Assembly: GCF_014647435.1 (NCBI RefSeq)
Contig: NZ_BMPE01000003.1
Coordinates: 303,407-367,406 of the forward strand
Origin: Deinococcus radiotolerans
Lineage (GTDB): Bacteria; Deinococcota; Deinococci; Deinococcales; Deinococcaceae
Length of the DNA: 64,000 nucleotides
Direction of reading: 5' to 3'
The notes under the pieces: model-generated
What the model was told of the DNA's origin: nothing
Seen by the model: the letters and a program-made list of their open reading frames with translations, nothing else
Databases searched by the model: none
Shown here: one piece after another, positions 9,084 to 17,057 of the stretch
Numbering within the stretch: position 1 is the first letter of the stretch
How the letters are laid out: every line of letters starts with the position of its first letter
Translations under genes and position numbers: made by a program

Positions 9084-9982
9084 GCCTGCTCCTCTTCCCG
9101 GTGGAAGAAGCGGAAGTTCAGGGCCGAGAGTAGGAGGGCCACGACCGCCACGACCAGCCCGGCGGCGCTGGCCACCCCGTAGTCGAAGTCGAAGCCCTGG
9201 AAGGCCTTGGCGTACACGTACATCAGGGCGGTGTACGTGCTGTTCAGCGGCCCGCCGTTCGTGAGGACCAGCACCTCCTCCAGCACGCGCAGCGCGGCAA
9301 TGGTCGAGAGCAGCGTGCACAGCAGGATGGTGGGCCGCATCAGCGGCACCGTTACCCGCCAGAAGCGCTGCCAGGCGCTCGCGCCGTCCAGAATCGCGGC
9401 TTCCTCCAGTTCCTCGGGAATGGCCTGGAGGCCCGCCAGGTACAGCACCATGTAGTACCCGAAACCGCGCCAGAACGTGACCAGCATGACCGCCCAGAAC
9501 GCCCAGTGCTCATTGTTCAGCCAGCCGAACGCCGCCTCGGGCGTGGTCAGGTGCAGCGCCCGGAGCAGCCAGTTCAGGGTGCCCTCGCGGTTGAAGACCC
9601 ACTCCCACATCACGGCCGCCAGGGACACGCTGGTGATCACGGGCACGTAGTACGCCGCGCGGAACAGGGCGATCCCGGGAATGTTCTTCGCGACCAGCAC
9701 CGCGACCGCCAGGGACGCCAGTTGCAGGGCGGGCACGACCAACAGGTACTTCACGCTGTTGGCCAGCGCCGTGCGGAACAGCGGGTCACCCAGCACGGTC
9801 TCGAAGTTCCTGAGGCCCACCCACTGCGGCGGCAGGTGATTGGCGAAGCGCGCGCCGTTGTACTCGGTGAAGCCCAGGTACGCGCCGTACAGCAGCGGGT
9901 AGAAGGTGAACACCGCCAGCAGGATCAGCGCCGGGGCCAGGAACGTGTAGGACATCAGCGACTGACGCCAGTGAACTTGCAT
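9080..9982 (-). CDS. ABC sugar transporter permease, MalF/CUT1 type
   Basis: A 300-residue inner-membrane permease that begins MQVHWRQSLMSYTFLAPALI, typical of the UgpA/MalF subfamily. It has about six membrane segments and an EAA loop with ELEEAAILDGASAWQRFWRVTVPLMRPT. The start at 9982 is preceded by AAAGGATGG. An in-frame ATG at 10033 would add 17 residues not typical of the family. The C-terminus overlaps the next permease by GTGA. The substrate is probably N-acetylglucosamine or chitin oligomers, inferred from the operon. Confidence 0.9.
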   Translation of the reverse strand: MQVHWRQSLMSYTFLAPALILLAVFTFYPLLYGAYLGFTEYNGARFANHLPPQWVGLRNFETVLGDPLFRTALANSVKYLLVVPALQLASLAVAVLVAKNIPGIALFRAAYYVPVITSVSLAAVMWEWVFNREGTLNWLLRALHLTTPEAAFGWLNNEHWAFWAVMLVTFWRGFGYYMVLYLAGLQAIPEELEEAAILDGASAWQRFWRVTVPLMRPTILLCTLLSTIAALRVLEEVLVLTNGGPLNSTYTALMYVYAKAFQGFDFDYGVASAAGLVVAVVALLLSALNFRFFHREEEQA

Positions 9983-10066
9983 GGGGATCCATCCTTTGCG
10001 CGCGGGGGACAGGGGTGCGGGTGGCCCGCCCACGGTCGCGGGCGGGCCACCCGGGTCAGGTGGGAC

Positions 10067-11317
10067 TCACTTCTTCAGGTTGGCGTTCCAGTACATGGCG
10101 GCGTCCGCCAGGGCCTGCTGCGCGGTCTTCTTGCCCAGCAGCGCCGCTTCGATGTTGTCGTTGAAGTTCTTGTACAGGTCGTCGCTGTTGCCCGGGGCCT
10201 TGTACCCGGGGTTGATCAGGCGGCCCGAGGCGCCCACCAGGGCGGTGGCGCGGGCGACGGGGTCGCTGCTGCTGGTCTTGAACTGCGTGCTGGTCTGCGC
10301 GCCCAGCGTGGTGGGAACGACGGGCACGACCCTGGCGAAGCCCAGCTGGTTGGCGTTGTTCGTGAAGAACGCGGCGAGTTTCGCGGCGGCCTGCGGGTTC
10401 TTGCTGGCCTTGGGAATCACGAGGCCCATGCTGCCGCCGGTCTGCACGCCGGCCTTGCCCAGCGGGGCCTGCGTGACGACCGTCTTGGCGTACAGGCTGG
10501 GGTTGGTGTCCTTGATGCGGGTCAGGGCCTGGGGGCCGCCGATGATCATGGCCACGCGGTTTTGCGCGTACAGTTCCGTGGCGAGCTGGAAGGCCTCGCG
10601 GCGCACGGCGTCCTCGGGGATGTACCCGCCGCGGTACAGGGTCACGTACTGCGCGAGCAGGTTGGCGTGCGCGGCGGTGTTGAAGGCCGCCTTGCCGCTC
10701 GCGTCGGTGACGGGGAGGCCCTCGGCGTAGAAGTAACCCAGGAAGGACGCGGTGTTCGGGTCTTTCAGGGCGGGCACCCAGGCGTATGCGCCGGTCTTGT
10801 CCTTGATGGTCTTGGCGTAGGTCAGCATCTCGCTGGCGGTGCGGGGCGCGCGGGTCAGGCCGGCTTTCTTGAACAGGTCCGGGTTGTACAGCAGCACGCC
10901 CTCGTTCAGCCAGCCGTACCAGGGGTACGCGAAGGTGTTCGCGCCGGACGTGAAGTTGCTCAGGCTCTGCGGGTAGAAGGTGCTGCGCAGCGTGGCGGGG
11001 CTCGTCAGGGTGTTCACGGCGGTCAGGAAACCGTTCTGCGCGGCCTTCTGCGTCTCGTCGATGTTCAGGTTCACCACGTCCGGCGCGTTGCCGAGGTTCA
11101 CGCTGGCAATGAAGTCCTGCACCATCGAGTCTTGCTTGTCGAACCACTGCACCTTGATGCCGGGATTCGCCTTCTCGAACGCGGCGATGGTGTCCTTGAT
11201 GTACCCGTCGAATTTGGGGCTGAGGTACCACGTCCAGAAGGTGACGGTGGTCTGCGCGCCAGCCGTCGAGGCAGTGAGGGCAAGGCCGAGGGTCAGGGCT
11301 TTCAGGGTACGTTTCAT
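10067..11317 (-). CDS. Extracellular sugar-binding protein of ABC transporter (CUT1)
   Basis: A 416-residue solute-binding protein. The signal peptide MKRTLKALTLGLALTASTAGAQ is followed by TTVTFWTWY, a hallmark of the SBP_bac_1 family. There is no lipobox cysteine, so it is predicted to be released across the membrane rather than lipid-anchored. A good ribosome site (AAGGAG) precedes ATG 11317. It lies between the RpiR regulator and the two permease genes and should deliver amino sugars to them. The exact ligand cannot be read from sequence. Confidence 0.92.
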   Translation of the reverse strand: MKRTLKALTLGLALTASTAGAQTTVTFWTWYLSPKFDGYIKDTIAAFEKANPGIKVQWFDKQDSMVQDFIASVNLGNAPDVVNLNIDETQKAAQNGFLTAVNTLTSPATLRSTFYPQSLSNFTSGANTFAYPWYGWLNEGVLLYNPDLFKKAGLTRAPRTASEMLTYAKTIKDKTGAYAWVPALKDPNTASFLGYFYAEGLPVTDASGKAAFNTAAHANLLAQYVTLYRGGYIPEDAVRREAFQLATELYAQNRVAMIIGGPQALTRIKDTNPSLYAKTVVTQAPLGKAGVQTGGSMGLVIPKASKNPQAAAKLAAFFTNNANQLGFARVVPVVPTTLGAQTSTQFKTSSSDPVARATALVGASGRLINPGYKAPGNSDDLYKNFNDNIEAALLGKKTAQQALADAAMYWNANLKK

Positions 11318-11350
11318 GGGACTCTCCTTGTGGGAAGGGGGCGCGCAGGG

Positions 11351-12208
11351 TCAGTACTTCTTCTCGACGACACTCTCAGCCGTGACGCGCAGCATGGCGG
11401 CGGCCTCGGGGCGGCGGGCGAGCAGGGCGGTGTACAGCAGTTCCAGCACCAGCGTCTGACTGATCAGGGTGTCCATCACGGCGTCGGTCAGGGGATCTTC
11501 CTGCCGGGACGTGAACAGCACGCGGCTGGCGTAGCGGGTGATGGGCGACGAGGCGCGGTGCGTGATGGCCACCGTGTAGTGCCCGTGGCTCTGGGCGAGG
11601 CGCAGGTGCTGCACGGTGTCGATGGTGCTGCCGGAACTCGTCAGGCCGATCACGACGCCGCCGCGCGGCAGGGTCGAAATGCTCACGGCCGCGACGTGCG
11701 GGTCGGTGAAGGCCTGCGCGGTGATGCCCAGCCGCAGCAGGCGGTGCGCGAACAGCTGCGCGATCATGCCGCTGTTGCCCTGCCCGGTCAGGTCCACGCG
11801 GGGCGCGCGGGACAGCTGCTCCGCGACCGCTTCAATTGCGTCGGGGGCGAGGAGGCGACCGGTGTCCTCCAGGGTCAGTTTGGCCTGCTTGACCAGCCGG
11901 GCGGTGTGCCCCTCAAGGTTGGTGGGCCGGTCGCTGGTGGTATCGCGGCCCGCAACGTCGGCGGCCAGCGCGATCTTGAAAGCGTGGAAGCCCGCGAAGT
12001 CCAGTTTGCGGCACAGGCGGGTGATGGTCGCCTCGCCCACGCCGGCGCTGGCGGCCAGTTCGGTGATGGTCTGGTGAATGACGGTATCCGCTTCCCGCAG
12101 GACGTGGTCGGCGACCTGCCTCAGGGACGGGGAGAGGTTGTGGGCGTGCAGACGGATGCGGCTGATGGCTCCCGGCGTCTGGGACGGGCGCGTGGTGGTC
12201 TGACTCAT
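11351..12208 (-). CDS. RpiR/MurR-family transcriptional regulator (HTH-SIS)
   Basis: A 285-residue regulator. Residues about 15-90 form the HTH_6 DNA-binding domain (TITELAASAGVGEATITRLCRKLDFAGFHAFK). A SIS sugar-phosphate-binding domain follows (LTGQGNSGMIAQLFAHRLLRLG; GLTSSGSTIDTVQH). Start ATG 12208 (MSQTTTRP) has AGGAG just upstream; a longer reading from 12274 would run into the promoter. Members sense phosphorylated sugars, often GlcNAc-6-P, MurNAc-6-P or GlcN-6-P. As the first gene of the ABC/SIS/GH3 operon and divergent from the chitinase, it probably controls both units through the CTGAAAAT-type repeats between them. Confidence 0.9.
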   Translation of the reverse strand: MSQTTTRPSQTPGAISRIRLHAHNLSPSLRQVADHVLREADTVIHQTITELAASAGVGEATITRLCRKLDFAGFHAFKIALAADVAGRDTTSDRPTNLEGHTARLVKQAKLTLEDTGRLLAPDAIEAVAEQLSRAPRVDLTGQGNSGMIAQLFAHRLLRLGITAQAFTDPHVAAVSISTLPRGGVVIGLTSSGSTIDTVQHLRLAQSHGHYTVAITHRASSPITRYASRVLFTSRQEDPLTDAVMDTLISQTLVLELLYTALLARRPEAAAMLRVTAESVVEKKY

Positions 12209-12244
12209 GCGACTCCTGGGTGGGTCAACGGCTGGTGATGACCC

Positions 12245-12304
12245 ACTGTAAATCCTGAAAATTATTTTTGTCAAGCTGAGCAGTTTTGTGGTTCAGATTT
12301 TCAG
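12245..12304 (-). promoter_or_regulatory. Probable promoter and operators of the amino-sugar operon
   Basis: On the minus strand a TTGACA box (12269-12274) is separated by 18 bases from TACAGT (12245-12250). Between them lies GAAAAT-T-ATTTTT, a near-palindrome (about 12257-12269). A further CTGAAAAT copy occurs on the minus strand at 12297-12304. The same octamer recurs in front of the chitinase. I infer RpiR operators; they are not proven. Confidence 0.55.
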
Positions 12305-12500
12305 GATTGTGCCGATGCCTGATCTGGACAACTGATGGCGCTCTGGCCGAAGAGAATCTCGAAGTGTGACAAACGCCCGCAGGAACGTTGTCTTTTCGAC
12401 CATTTTTCGTCTCGGTACTGAGGCGTATTTTCCACGCTTGAGTGAGCGTGAGTCGTGACGGCGGGTCAGATGACAAGCACTTCTAGAAAAATCTGAGTGT

Positions 12501-12552
12501 CTGAAAAAAATTACCTCCTTGGCTTGACAATCTGAAAATCATTCTGCATGAT
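12501..12552 (+). promoter_or_regulatory. Probable chitinase promoter with CTGAAAA repeats
   Basis: TTGACA at 12524-12529 is followed after exactly 17 bases by CATGAT at 12547-12552. CTGAAAATCATT (12532-12543) fills the spacer and matches 11 of 12 bases of CTGAAAATTATT in the operon promoter. A related CTGAAAAAAATT lies at 12501-12512. The 400-base gap 12209-12608 is markedly AT-rich for this genome. Beyond these two promoters I see no gene or RNA in it. Confidence 0.6.
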
Positions 12553-12608
12553 GCAGGAGTTCCAGCAACCCACCGGTCACCATCCACTCCCCCTACATGA
12601 GGTGAGGT

Positions 12609-14606
12609 ATGCCCAAGACTGCCCTGAACCTGTCCGCCCTATTGAGCGCCGCGCTGCTGCTGGGCGGCTGCGCCGACCAGGCCGCCCCCACCGCCACCCG
12701 GGCGCCGCACCTGAGTACGCTGGCCACCGGGCCTACCGCCACGTTCGACAGTACTGGCGCGTGGGACACGGGCTTTACCGGCCGTATCACGCTCAGCAAT
12801 CCCGGCACGGCCCCCATCACCGGCTGGACGCTGAAATTCAAGTTCAACGGCAATGCCAGCGCGGGCAGCAGCGTCTGGGGCGCCGGGGGCAGCATCTCGA
12901 AGGACAGCGCCGGGCTGTACACGGTCACGCCGAACAGCTGGGGCGGCGCCACCATCCCCGCCGGGGGCAGCGTCACCATCGGCTACGACGGCACCGGTCA
13001 GCTCAGCGGCGTGAACACCTGCACCCTGAACGGCGCGTCCTGTGGCGGCACAAGCACTGGTGGTGACACCACCGCCCCCACCGTGAGCCTCACGGCCAGC
13101 CCCACCACCGTTACCGCAGCCGGCACCGTCACCCTGAACGCGGCCGCCAGCGACAACGTGGGCGTCAGCAAAGTCGAGTTCTACGCCGGGGGCACGCTCC
13201 TGGGCACCGACACGACCGCGCCGTACAGCTGGACGGACGCGGTGGGCAGCGCGCAGAACGGCACGCGGACGTACGCCGCCAAAGCCTTCGACGCGGCGGG
13301 CAACTCGACCTCGGCCACGGCCAGCGTCACCGTCAATATCGGCGGCACCACCCCGCCCCCCACCAGCGGCTTCAAACGCATCGCGTACTTCGCGCAGTGG
13401 GGCATCTACGGCCGCAACTATCAGGTGAAGAACATCGACACCAGCGGCACGGCCGCCACCCTCACGCACATCAACTACGCCTTCGGGAACGTGTACAACG
13501 CGGGCGGCACGTACAAGTGCGACATCGTCACCCGCGCCGAGAGCGGGAGCGGAGACGGCGGGGACGGATTCGCCGACTACGGCAAGAGCTTCGACGCGGC
13601 CACCAGCGTGGACGGCGCCCCAGACGTCTGGAGCCAGCCGCTGAAAGGCAACTTCAACCAGCTGAAGAAACTCAAGGCGAAATACCCCAACCTGAAGGTC
13701 CTCATCTCGCTGGGCGGCTGGACCTGGAGCCGCTACTTCAGCGCCGCCGCGAGCACCGACGCGTCCCGCAGGGCGCTAGTGAGTTCCTGCATTGACCTGT
13801 ACATCAAGGGGAACCTCCCGGTGTCCTCGGACGGCGCGGGCGGGCCCGGCGCGGGTGCGGGCGTGTTCGACGGCATCGACATCGACTGGGAATACCCGGG
13901 TGGCGGCGGCCTGGCGTACAACACCGTCAGCCCCAACGACAGGCAGAACTTCACGCTGCTGCTGCAGGAATTCCGCCGTCAGCTGGACGCCCTGCGCCCG
14001 GGGCTGCTGCTGACCATCGCCGCGCCCGGCGGGCCTGACAAGATCGCCAACCAGGACCCCGCCGGGTACAGGGCCGCCGTCGACTGGGTGAACATCATGA
14101 CCTACGACTTCCGCGGCGCCTGGGACGCTGGCGGCCCCACCAACTTCCACAGCAACCTGTATACCGACCCGAACGGCCCAGGCAGCGGCCCCGCGAAGAC
14201 CTACTCGGTGGACACGGCCGTGAACGCCTTCCTGAACGCCGGGATGCCCGCGAACAAGATCGTGGTGGGCGTGCCCTTCTACGGGCGCGGCTGGACCGGC
14301 GTGCTCAATGCCAATAACGGCCTGTACCAGAGTGCCAGTGGTCCCGCGCGCGGCACGTACGAGGCCGGCATCGAGGACTACAAGGTGCTGAAGAACGCCC
14401 CGGGCAGTGTGTTCCGCAGCGCCACGACCGGCCAGATGTGGAAGTACGACGGCACGACCTTCTGGAGTTACGACGATGAGCAGGTCATCGCGGCGAAGAT
14501 GGCGTACATCAAGAGTAAGGGCCTGGGCGGCGCGATGGCGTGGTCCCTGGACGGCGATGACGCTCAGGGCACCCTGGCGAAAGCCGTGGCGAACGGCCTG
14601 AAGTAA
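12609..14606 (+). CDS. Secreted chitinase, GH18, with CBM2-like and Ig-like modules
   Basis: A 665-residue exported enzyme that hydrolyses chitin. The N-terminus MPKTALNLSALLSAALLLGGC ends in a lipobox, so it is probably a lipoprotein. Residues about 38-150 resemble a cellulose/chitin-binding CBM2 module (FDSTGAWDTGFTGRITLSNPG; LKFKFNG). Residues about 155-245 form a bacterial Ig-like module (VGVSKVEFYAGGTLLGTDTTAPYS). The GH18 barrel starts near residue 255. The catalytic DxxDxDxE motif is D421-G-I-D-I-D-W-E428, with E428 the proton donor. The ribosome site is GAGGTGAGGT immediately before ATG. It is divergent from the amino-sugar uptake operon, and oligomers it releases could be imported there. 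Confidence 0.95.
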   Translation: MPKTALNLSALLSAALLLGGCADQAAPTATRAPHLSTLATGPTATFDSTGAWDTGFTGRITLSNPGTAPITGWTLKFKFNGNASAGSSVWGAGGSISKDSAGLYTVTPNSWGGATIPAGGSVTIGYDGTGQLSGVNTCTLNGASCGGTSTGGDTTAPTVSLTASPTTVTAAGTVTLNAAASDNVGVSKVEFYAGGTLLGTDTTAPYSWTDAVGSAQNGTRTYAAKAFDAAGNSTSATASVTVNIGGTTPPPTSGFKRIAYFAQWGIYGRNYQVKNIDTSGTAATLTHINYAFGNVYNAGGTYKCDIVTRAESGSGDGGDGFADYGKSFDAATSVDGAPDVWSQPLKGNFNQLKKLKAKYPNLKVLISLGGWTWSRYFSAAASTDASRRALVSSCIDLYIKGNLPVSSDGAGGPGAGAGVFDGIDIDWEYPGGGGLAYNTVSPNDRQNFTLLLQEFRRQLDALRPGLLLTIAAPGGPDKIANQDPAGYRAAVDWVNIMTYDFRGAWDAGGPTNFHSNLYTDPNGPGSGPAKTYSVDTAVNAFLNAGMPANKIVVGVPFYGRGWTGVLNANNGLYQSASGPARGTYEAGIEDYKVLKNAPGSVFRSATTGQMWKYDGTTFWSYDDEQVIAAKMAYIKSKGLGGAMAWSLDGDDAQGTLAKAVANGLK

Positions 14607-14617
14607 ACGCAGGTTCC

Positions 14618-14662
14618 GCGGCCGCTCCCACCTGGATGTCACGTCCAGGTGGGAGCGGCCGC
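14618..14662. terminator. Long perfect hairpin downstream of chitinase
   Basis: A perfect 19-base stem (GCGGCCGCTCCCACCTGGA and its complement) closes a 7-base loop. It sits between the convergent chitinase and sensor-kinase genes and can act in both directions. No long T-run follows. Confidence 0.7.
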
Positions 14663-14719
14663 AGGTGATGGTCTGTGGCTGGGACCGGGTTCTGCTGGTG
14701 CGGGCGGCGCCCGGGGCGG

Positions 14720-16618
14720 TCAGCGGTGAATGCGGCTGACGTGAGACACCACCGGCAGGTCCGCGTCCGTGCGGGGCGGCGCGACCGGCACGGTGAACTG
14801 AATGGTGGTACCGCCCGGTCCTCCCGCGGTGGGCGGGTCAATCCAGATGCGCCCGCCGCGGTCCTCCACGATCCGGCGGCACAGGGCCAGGCCGATGCCG
14901 TTCCCGACGTACTCATCGCGGGTGTGCAGCCGCTGGAAGATCACGAAGACCCGCTCGGCGTACTCCTCGGGCACGCCGATACCATTGTCCCGCACCGTGA
15001 AGTGCCACGTGCCGGCCCGCTCGTGCGCGCTGAGCTGCACGACCGGGTGAACGCCGGCCCGGTGGAATTTCAGGGCGTTCCCGATCAGGTTCAGGAACAG
15101 CTGCGTGAACTGCGTGGGGTTCACCGTCAGGGTGGGCAGCGGCCCCACCTGCACCTCGCCGCCCGTGTCGGAGATCAGGGTGTGCAGCTGCACCTGCACG
15201 CTCTGCACGAGCGCGTTCAGGTCCGTGCGGGTGGGGGGGGCGTGCCGGTCATGCATGCGGCTGATGGACAGCACGTCGTCGATCAGGGTGGCCATGCGCT
15301 GCGCGCCGTCCACGATGATATTCATGTACCGCTGCGCGCGGCTGTCCAGCTGCGTGCTGTAGCGGCTGCTCAGCAGCTGCGTGAACGACCCGATGGTCCG
15401 CAGGGGTTCTTTCAGGTCGTGACTGGCCACGTGCGCGAACTGCTCCAGGTCGCGGTTGCTGCGTTCCAGGGCTGCCGTGCGGACCTTGACCCGTTCCTCC
15501 AGCGTGTGGCGGTCCTGCTGTTCCCGTTCCAGCAGCGCGGCGCGCATGAGGGCGGTGTGCAGCAGTTCCTCGAAGGTGGAGTACAAGGTGGCGCGCGCGC
15601 CGTCCTCCTCGGTCCGGTGGACCAGCAGGGTGCCCAGCCACGCGCCGTCATGCGTGAGAGGCGTGCCGCGCCAGGAGGGCGTGCGTTCCGGCTGCGTGGG
15701 GTGACCCGACAGCCACCCCTGAACGTCCGGTGCGAGGTCCGGCGGCAGGGGCTCGCCCGGCAGGATGAGCTGCGCGTCACTGCCCAGCAGGGCGGGCGCG
15801 GCGTGCCGGGCGGCGCGCTGCACGTCCTGAAGGGTGCGGGCGGCGTTCAGGGCCGCGGCGGTCGCGTACAGCTCATTGAGCTGCTGGGTGTGGGCGCGTT
15901 CACGGGCCTGAATCTCACGGCGGGGCGTGTCGTCGTACAGGTACACGGTCTGGACGTGCTCGCCGGGGTACACGCGGGCGTGCAGCCACGTGCCGCGCGG
16001 CGTGTGCAGGTCCGCGCTGCCCCCGGTCCCGGCGCGCAGCAGGTCCGGGAGGGCCGTCCCGGTCAGCCACGCCAGGCTGGTCAGGGGCTGGCCCCGCAGG
16101 TCCGGGTTGGTGTCCAGCAGGCCCTCGGCGGCGCGGTTGAGGTTCAGGACGCGCAACTCCCCGTCCACCTGAAGCACCCCGTCGGTGATGCTGCGCAGCA
16201 GCGCCGACTGCTGCGCCTGCGCGTCACTCAGCGCCTGGCTGAGCGCGTGGGTGTTCAGCGCGGCCTGCACGGAGCGGCGCAGGGTGTCCGGCGTCAGGCG
16301 GCCCTTGACGAGGTAATCCTGCGCGCCGGCGCGCATGGCCTGCACGGCGATCTCCTCGTCCCCCACGCCGGTCAGGATGATCACGGCGCATCCGGGTGGG
16401 TGTTCTTGCAGGAACTCCACGCCGGTGGTGTCGGGCAGCTGGTAGTCCAGCAGGATGACGTCCGGGGTGGTGGTTCGCAGGAGCGCGGCGGCCTCCTCGC
16501 CCAGGCTGGCCTGACTGAGCGTGACCTGCCAGTCCGGCCAGGCGCGCAGGTACCGCAGGTACGTGGCGGTATCTTCCGGGCTGTCGTCTATGACCAGCAC
16601 GTGAATGGACTGCGTCAT
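14720..16618 (-). CDS. Receiver-PAS-GAF-like sensor histidine kinase
   Basis: A 632-residue cytoplasmic kinase with an N-terminal receiver domain (D11/D12, phosphorylatable D58, K105). A PAS domain lies near 135-235 and a GAF-like stretch near 265-385. The HisKA dimerisation domain has phosphorylatable H400 in ASHDLKEPLRTI. The HATPase domain follows (NALKFHRAG; DNGIGVPEEYAERVFVIFQRLH). The HisKA block closely resembles that of the neighbouring phytochrome. It starts 16 bases after the small response regulator's stop, so it probably belongs to the bph operon. The receiver could accept phosphate from the phytochrome, making a relay, but this is inference. Confidence 0.9.
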   Translation of the reverse strand: MTQSIHVLVIDDSPEDTATYLRYLRAWPDWQVTLSQASLGEEAAALLRTTTPDVILLDYQLPDTTGVEFLQEHPPGCAVIILTGVGDEEIAVQAMRAGAQDYLVKGRLTPDTLRRSVQAALNTHALSQALSDAQAQQSALLRSITDGVLQVDGELRVLNLNRAAEGLLDTNPDLRGQPLTSLAWLTGTALPDLLRAGTGGSADLHTPRGTWLHARVYPGEHVQTVYLYDDTPRREIQARERAHTQQLNELYATAAALNAARTLQDVQRAARHAAPALLGSDAQLILPGEPLPPDLAPDVQGWLSGHPTQPERTPSWRGTPLTHDGAWLGTLLVHRTEEDGARATLYSTFEELLHTALMRAALLEREQQDRHTLEERVKVRTAALERSNRDLEQFAHVASHDLKEPLRTIGSFTQLLSSRYSTQLDSRAQRYMNIIVDGAQRMATLIDDVLSISRMHDRHAPPTRTDLNALVQSVQVQLHTLISDTGGEVQVGPLPTLTVNPTQFTQLFLNLIGNALKFHRAGVHPVVQLSAHERAGTWHFTVRDNGIGVPEEYAERVFVIFQRLHTRDEYVGNGIGLALCRRIVEDRGGRIWIDPPTAGGPGGTTIQFTVPVAPPRTDADLPVVSHVSRIHR

Positions 16619-16634
16619 GCGGGGCCGCCGGGCG

Positions 16635-17057
16635 TCACGGGGCCTCCGGGGCCTGCGGAAGCTGCGCGGCTTCCAGCCAGAAGTCCAGCGTGAGGCGCAG
16701 CTGGTTGGTGAACTGCGCGAAGTTCACGGGTTTGGTCAGGTAACTGTTCGCGCCGAGCGCGTAGCAGTCGTTGATGTCGCGGGCGCTGGCGGACGTGGAC
16801 AGCACGACGACGGGCAGGGTGCGGGTGCGGGCGTCACGGCGCAGGGCGCCCAGCACCTCGCGGCCGTCCGTGCCCGGGAGGTTCAGGTCCAGCAGGATCA
16901 GGCTGGGCCAGTTCGACGCTTCCTGCAGCCAGGTCAGCGCGGCGTCCCCGTCGGCGCAGCGGTCCAGCGGCAGGGCGCGGTTCAGGCGATTCAGCGCCCA
17001 CTGGATGGCGGTGAAGTCCTCGTCGCTGTCCTCGACGATCAGCAGGCGGTGCGTCAC
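16635..17057 (-). CDS. bphR: Single-domain response regulator of the bacteriophytochrome (BphR type)
   Basis: A 140-residue stand-alone receiver domain with no DNA-binding output. Key residues are the acidic pair in IVEDSDED, the phospho-acceptor D57 in LILLDLNLPGTDG and K109 in YLTKPVNF. This resembles the Rcp1/BphR class paired with phytochromes. The GTG start at 17057 overlaps the stop of bphP (GTGA), so the two are translationally coupled. With no output domain, it probably hands phosphate on or acts by protein contact. Confidence 0.88.
   Translation of the reverse strand: MTHRLLIVEDSDEDFTAIQWALNRLNRALPLDRCADGDAALTWLQEASNWPSLILLDLNLPGTDGREVLGALRRDARTRTLPVVVLSTSASARDINDCYALGANSYLTKPVNFAQFTNQLRLTLDFWLEAAQLPQAPEAP

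Noticed and set aside
9506..12238. 910-codon plus-strand frame opposite the ABC operon
   Set aside because: It is the antisense shadow of high-GC codons; the minus-strand genes have clear domains.
14618..14662. Long perfect palindrome as a recombination or phage site
   Set aside because: Its place between convergent stops and its 7-base loop fit a terminator better.
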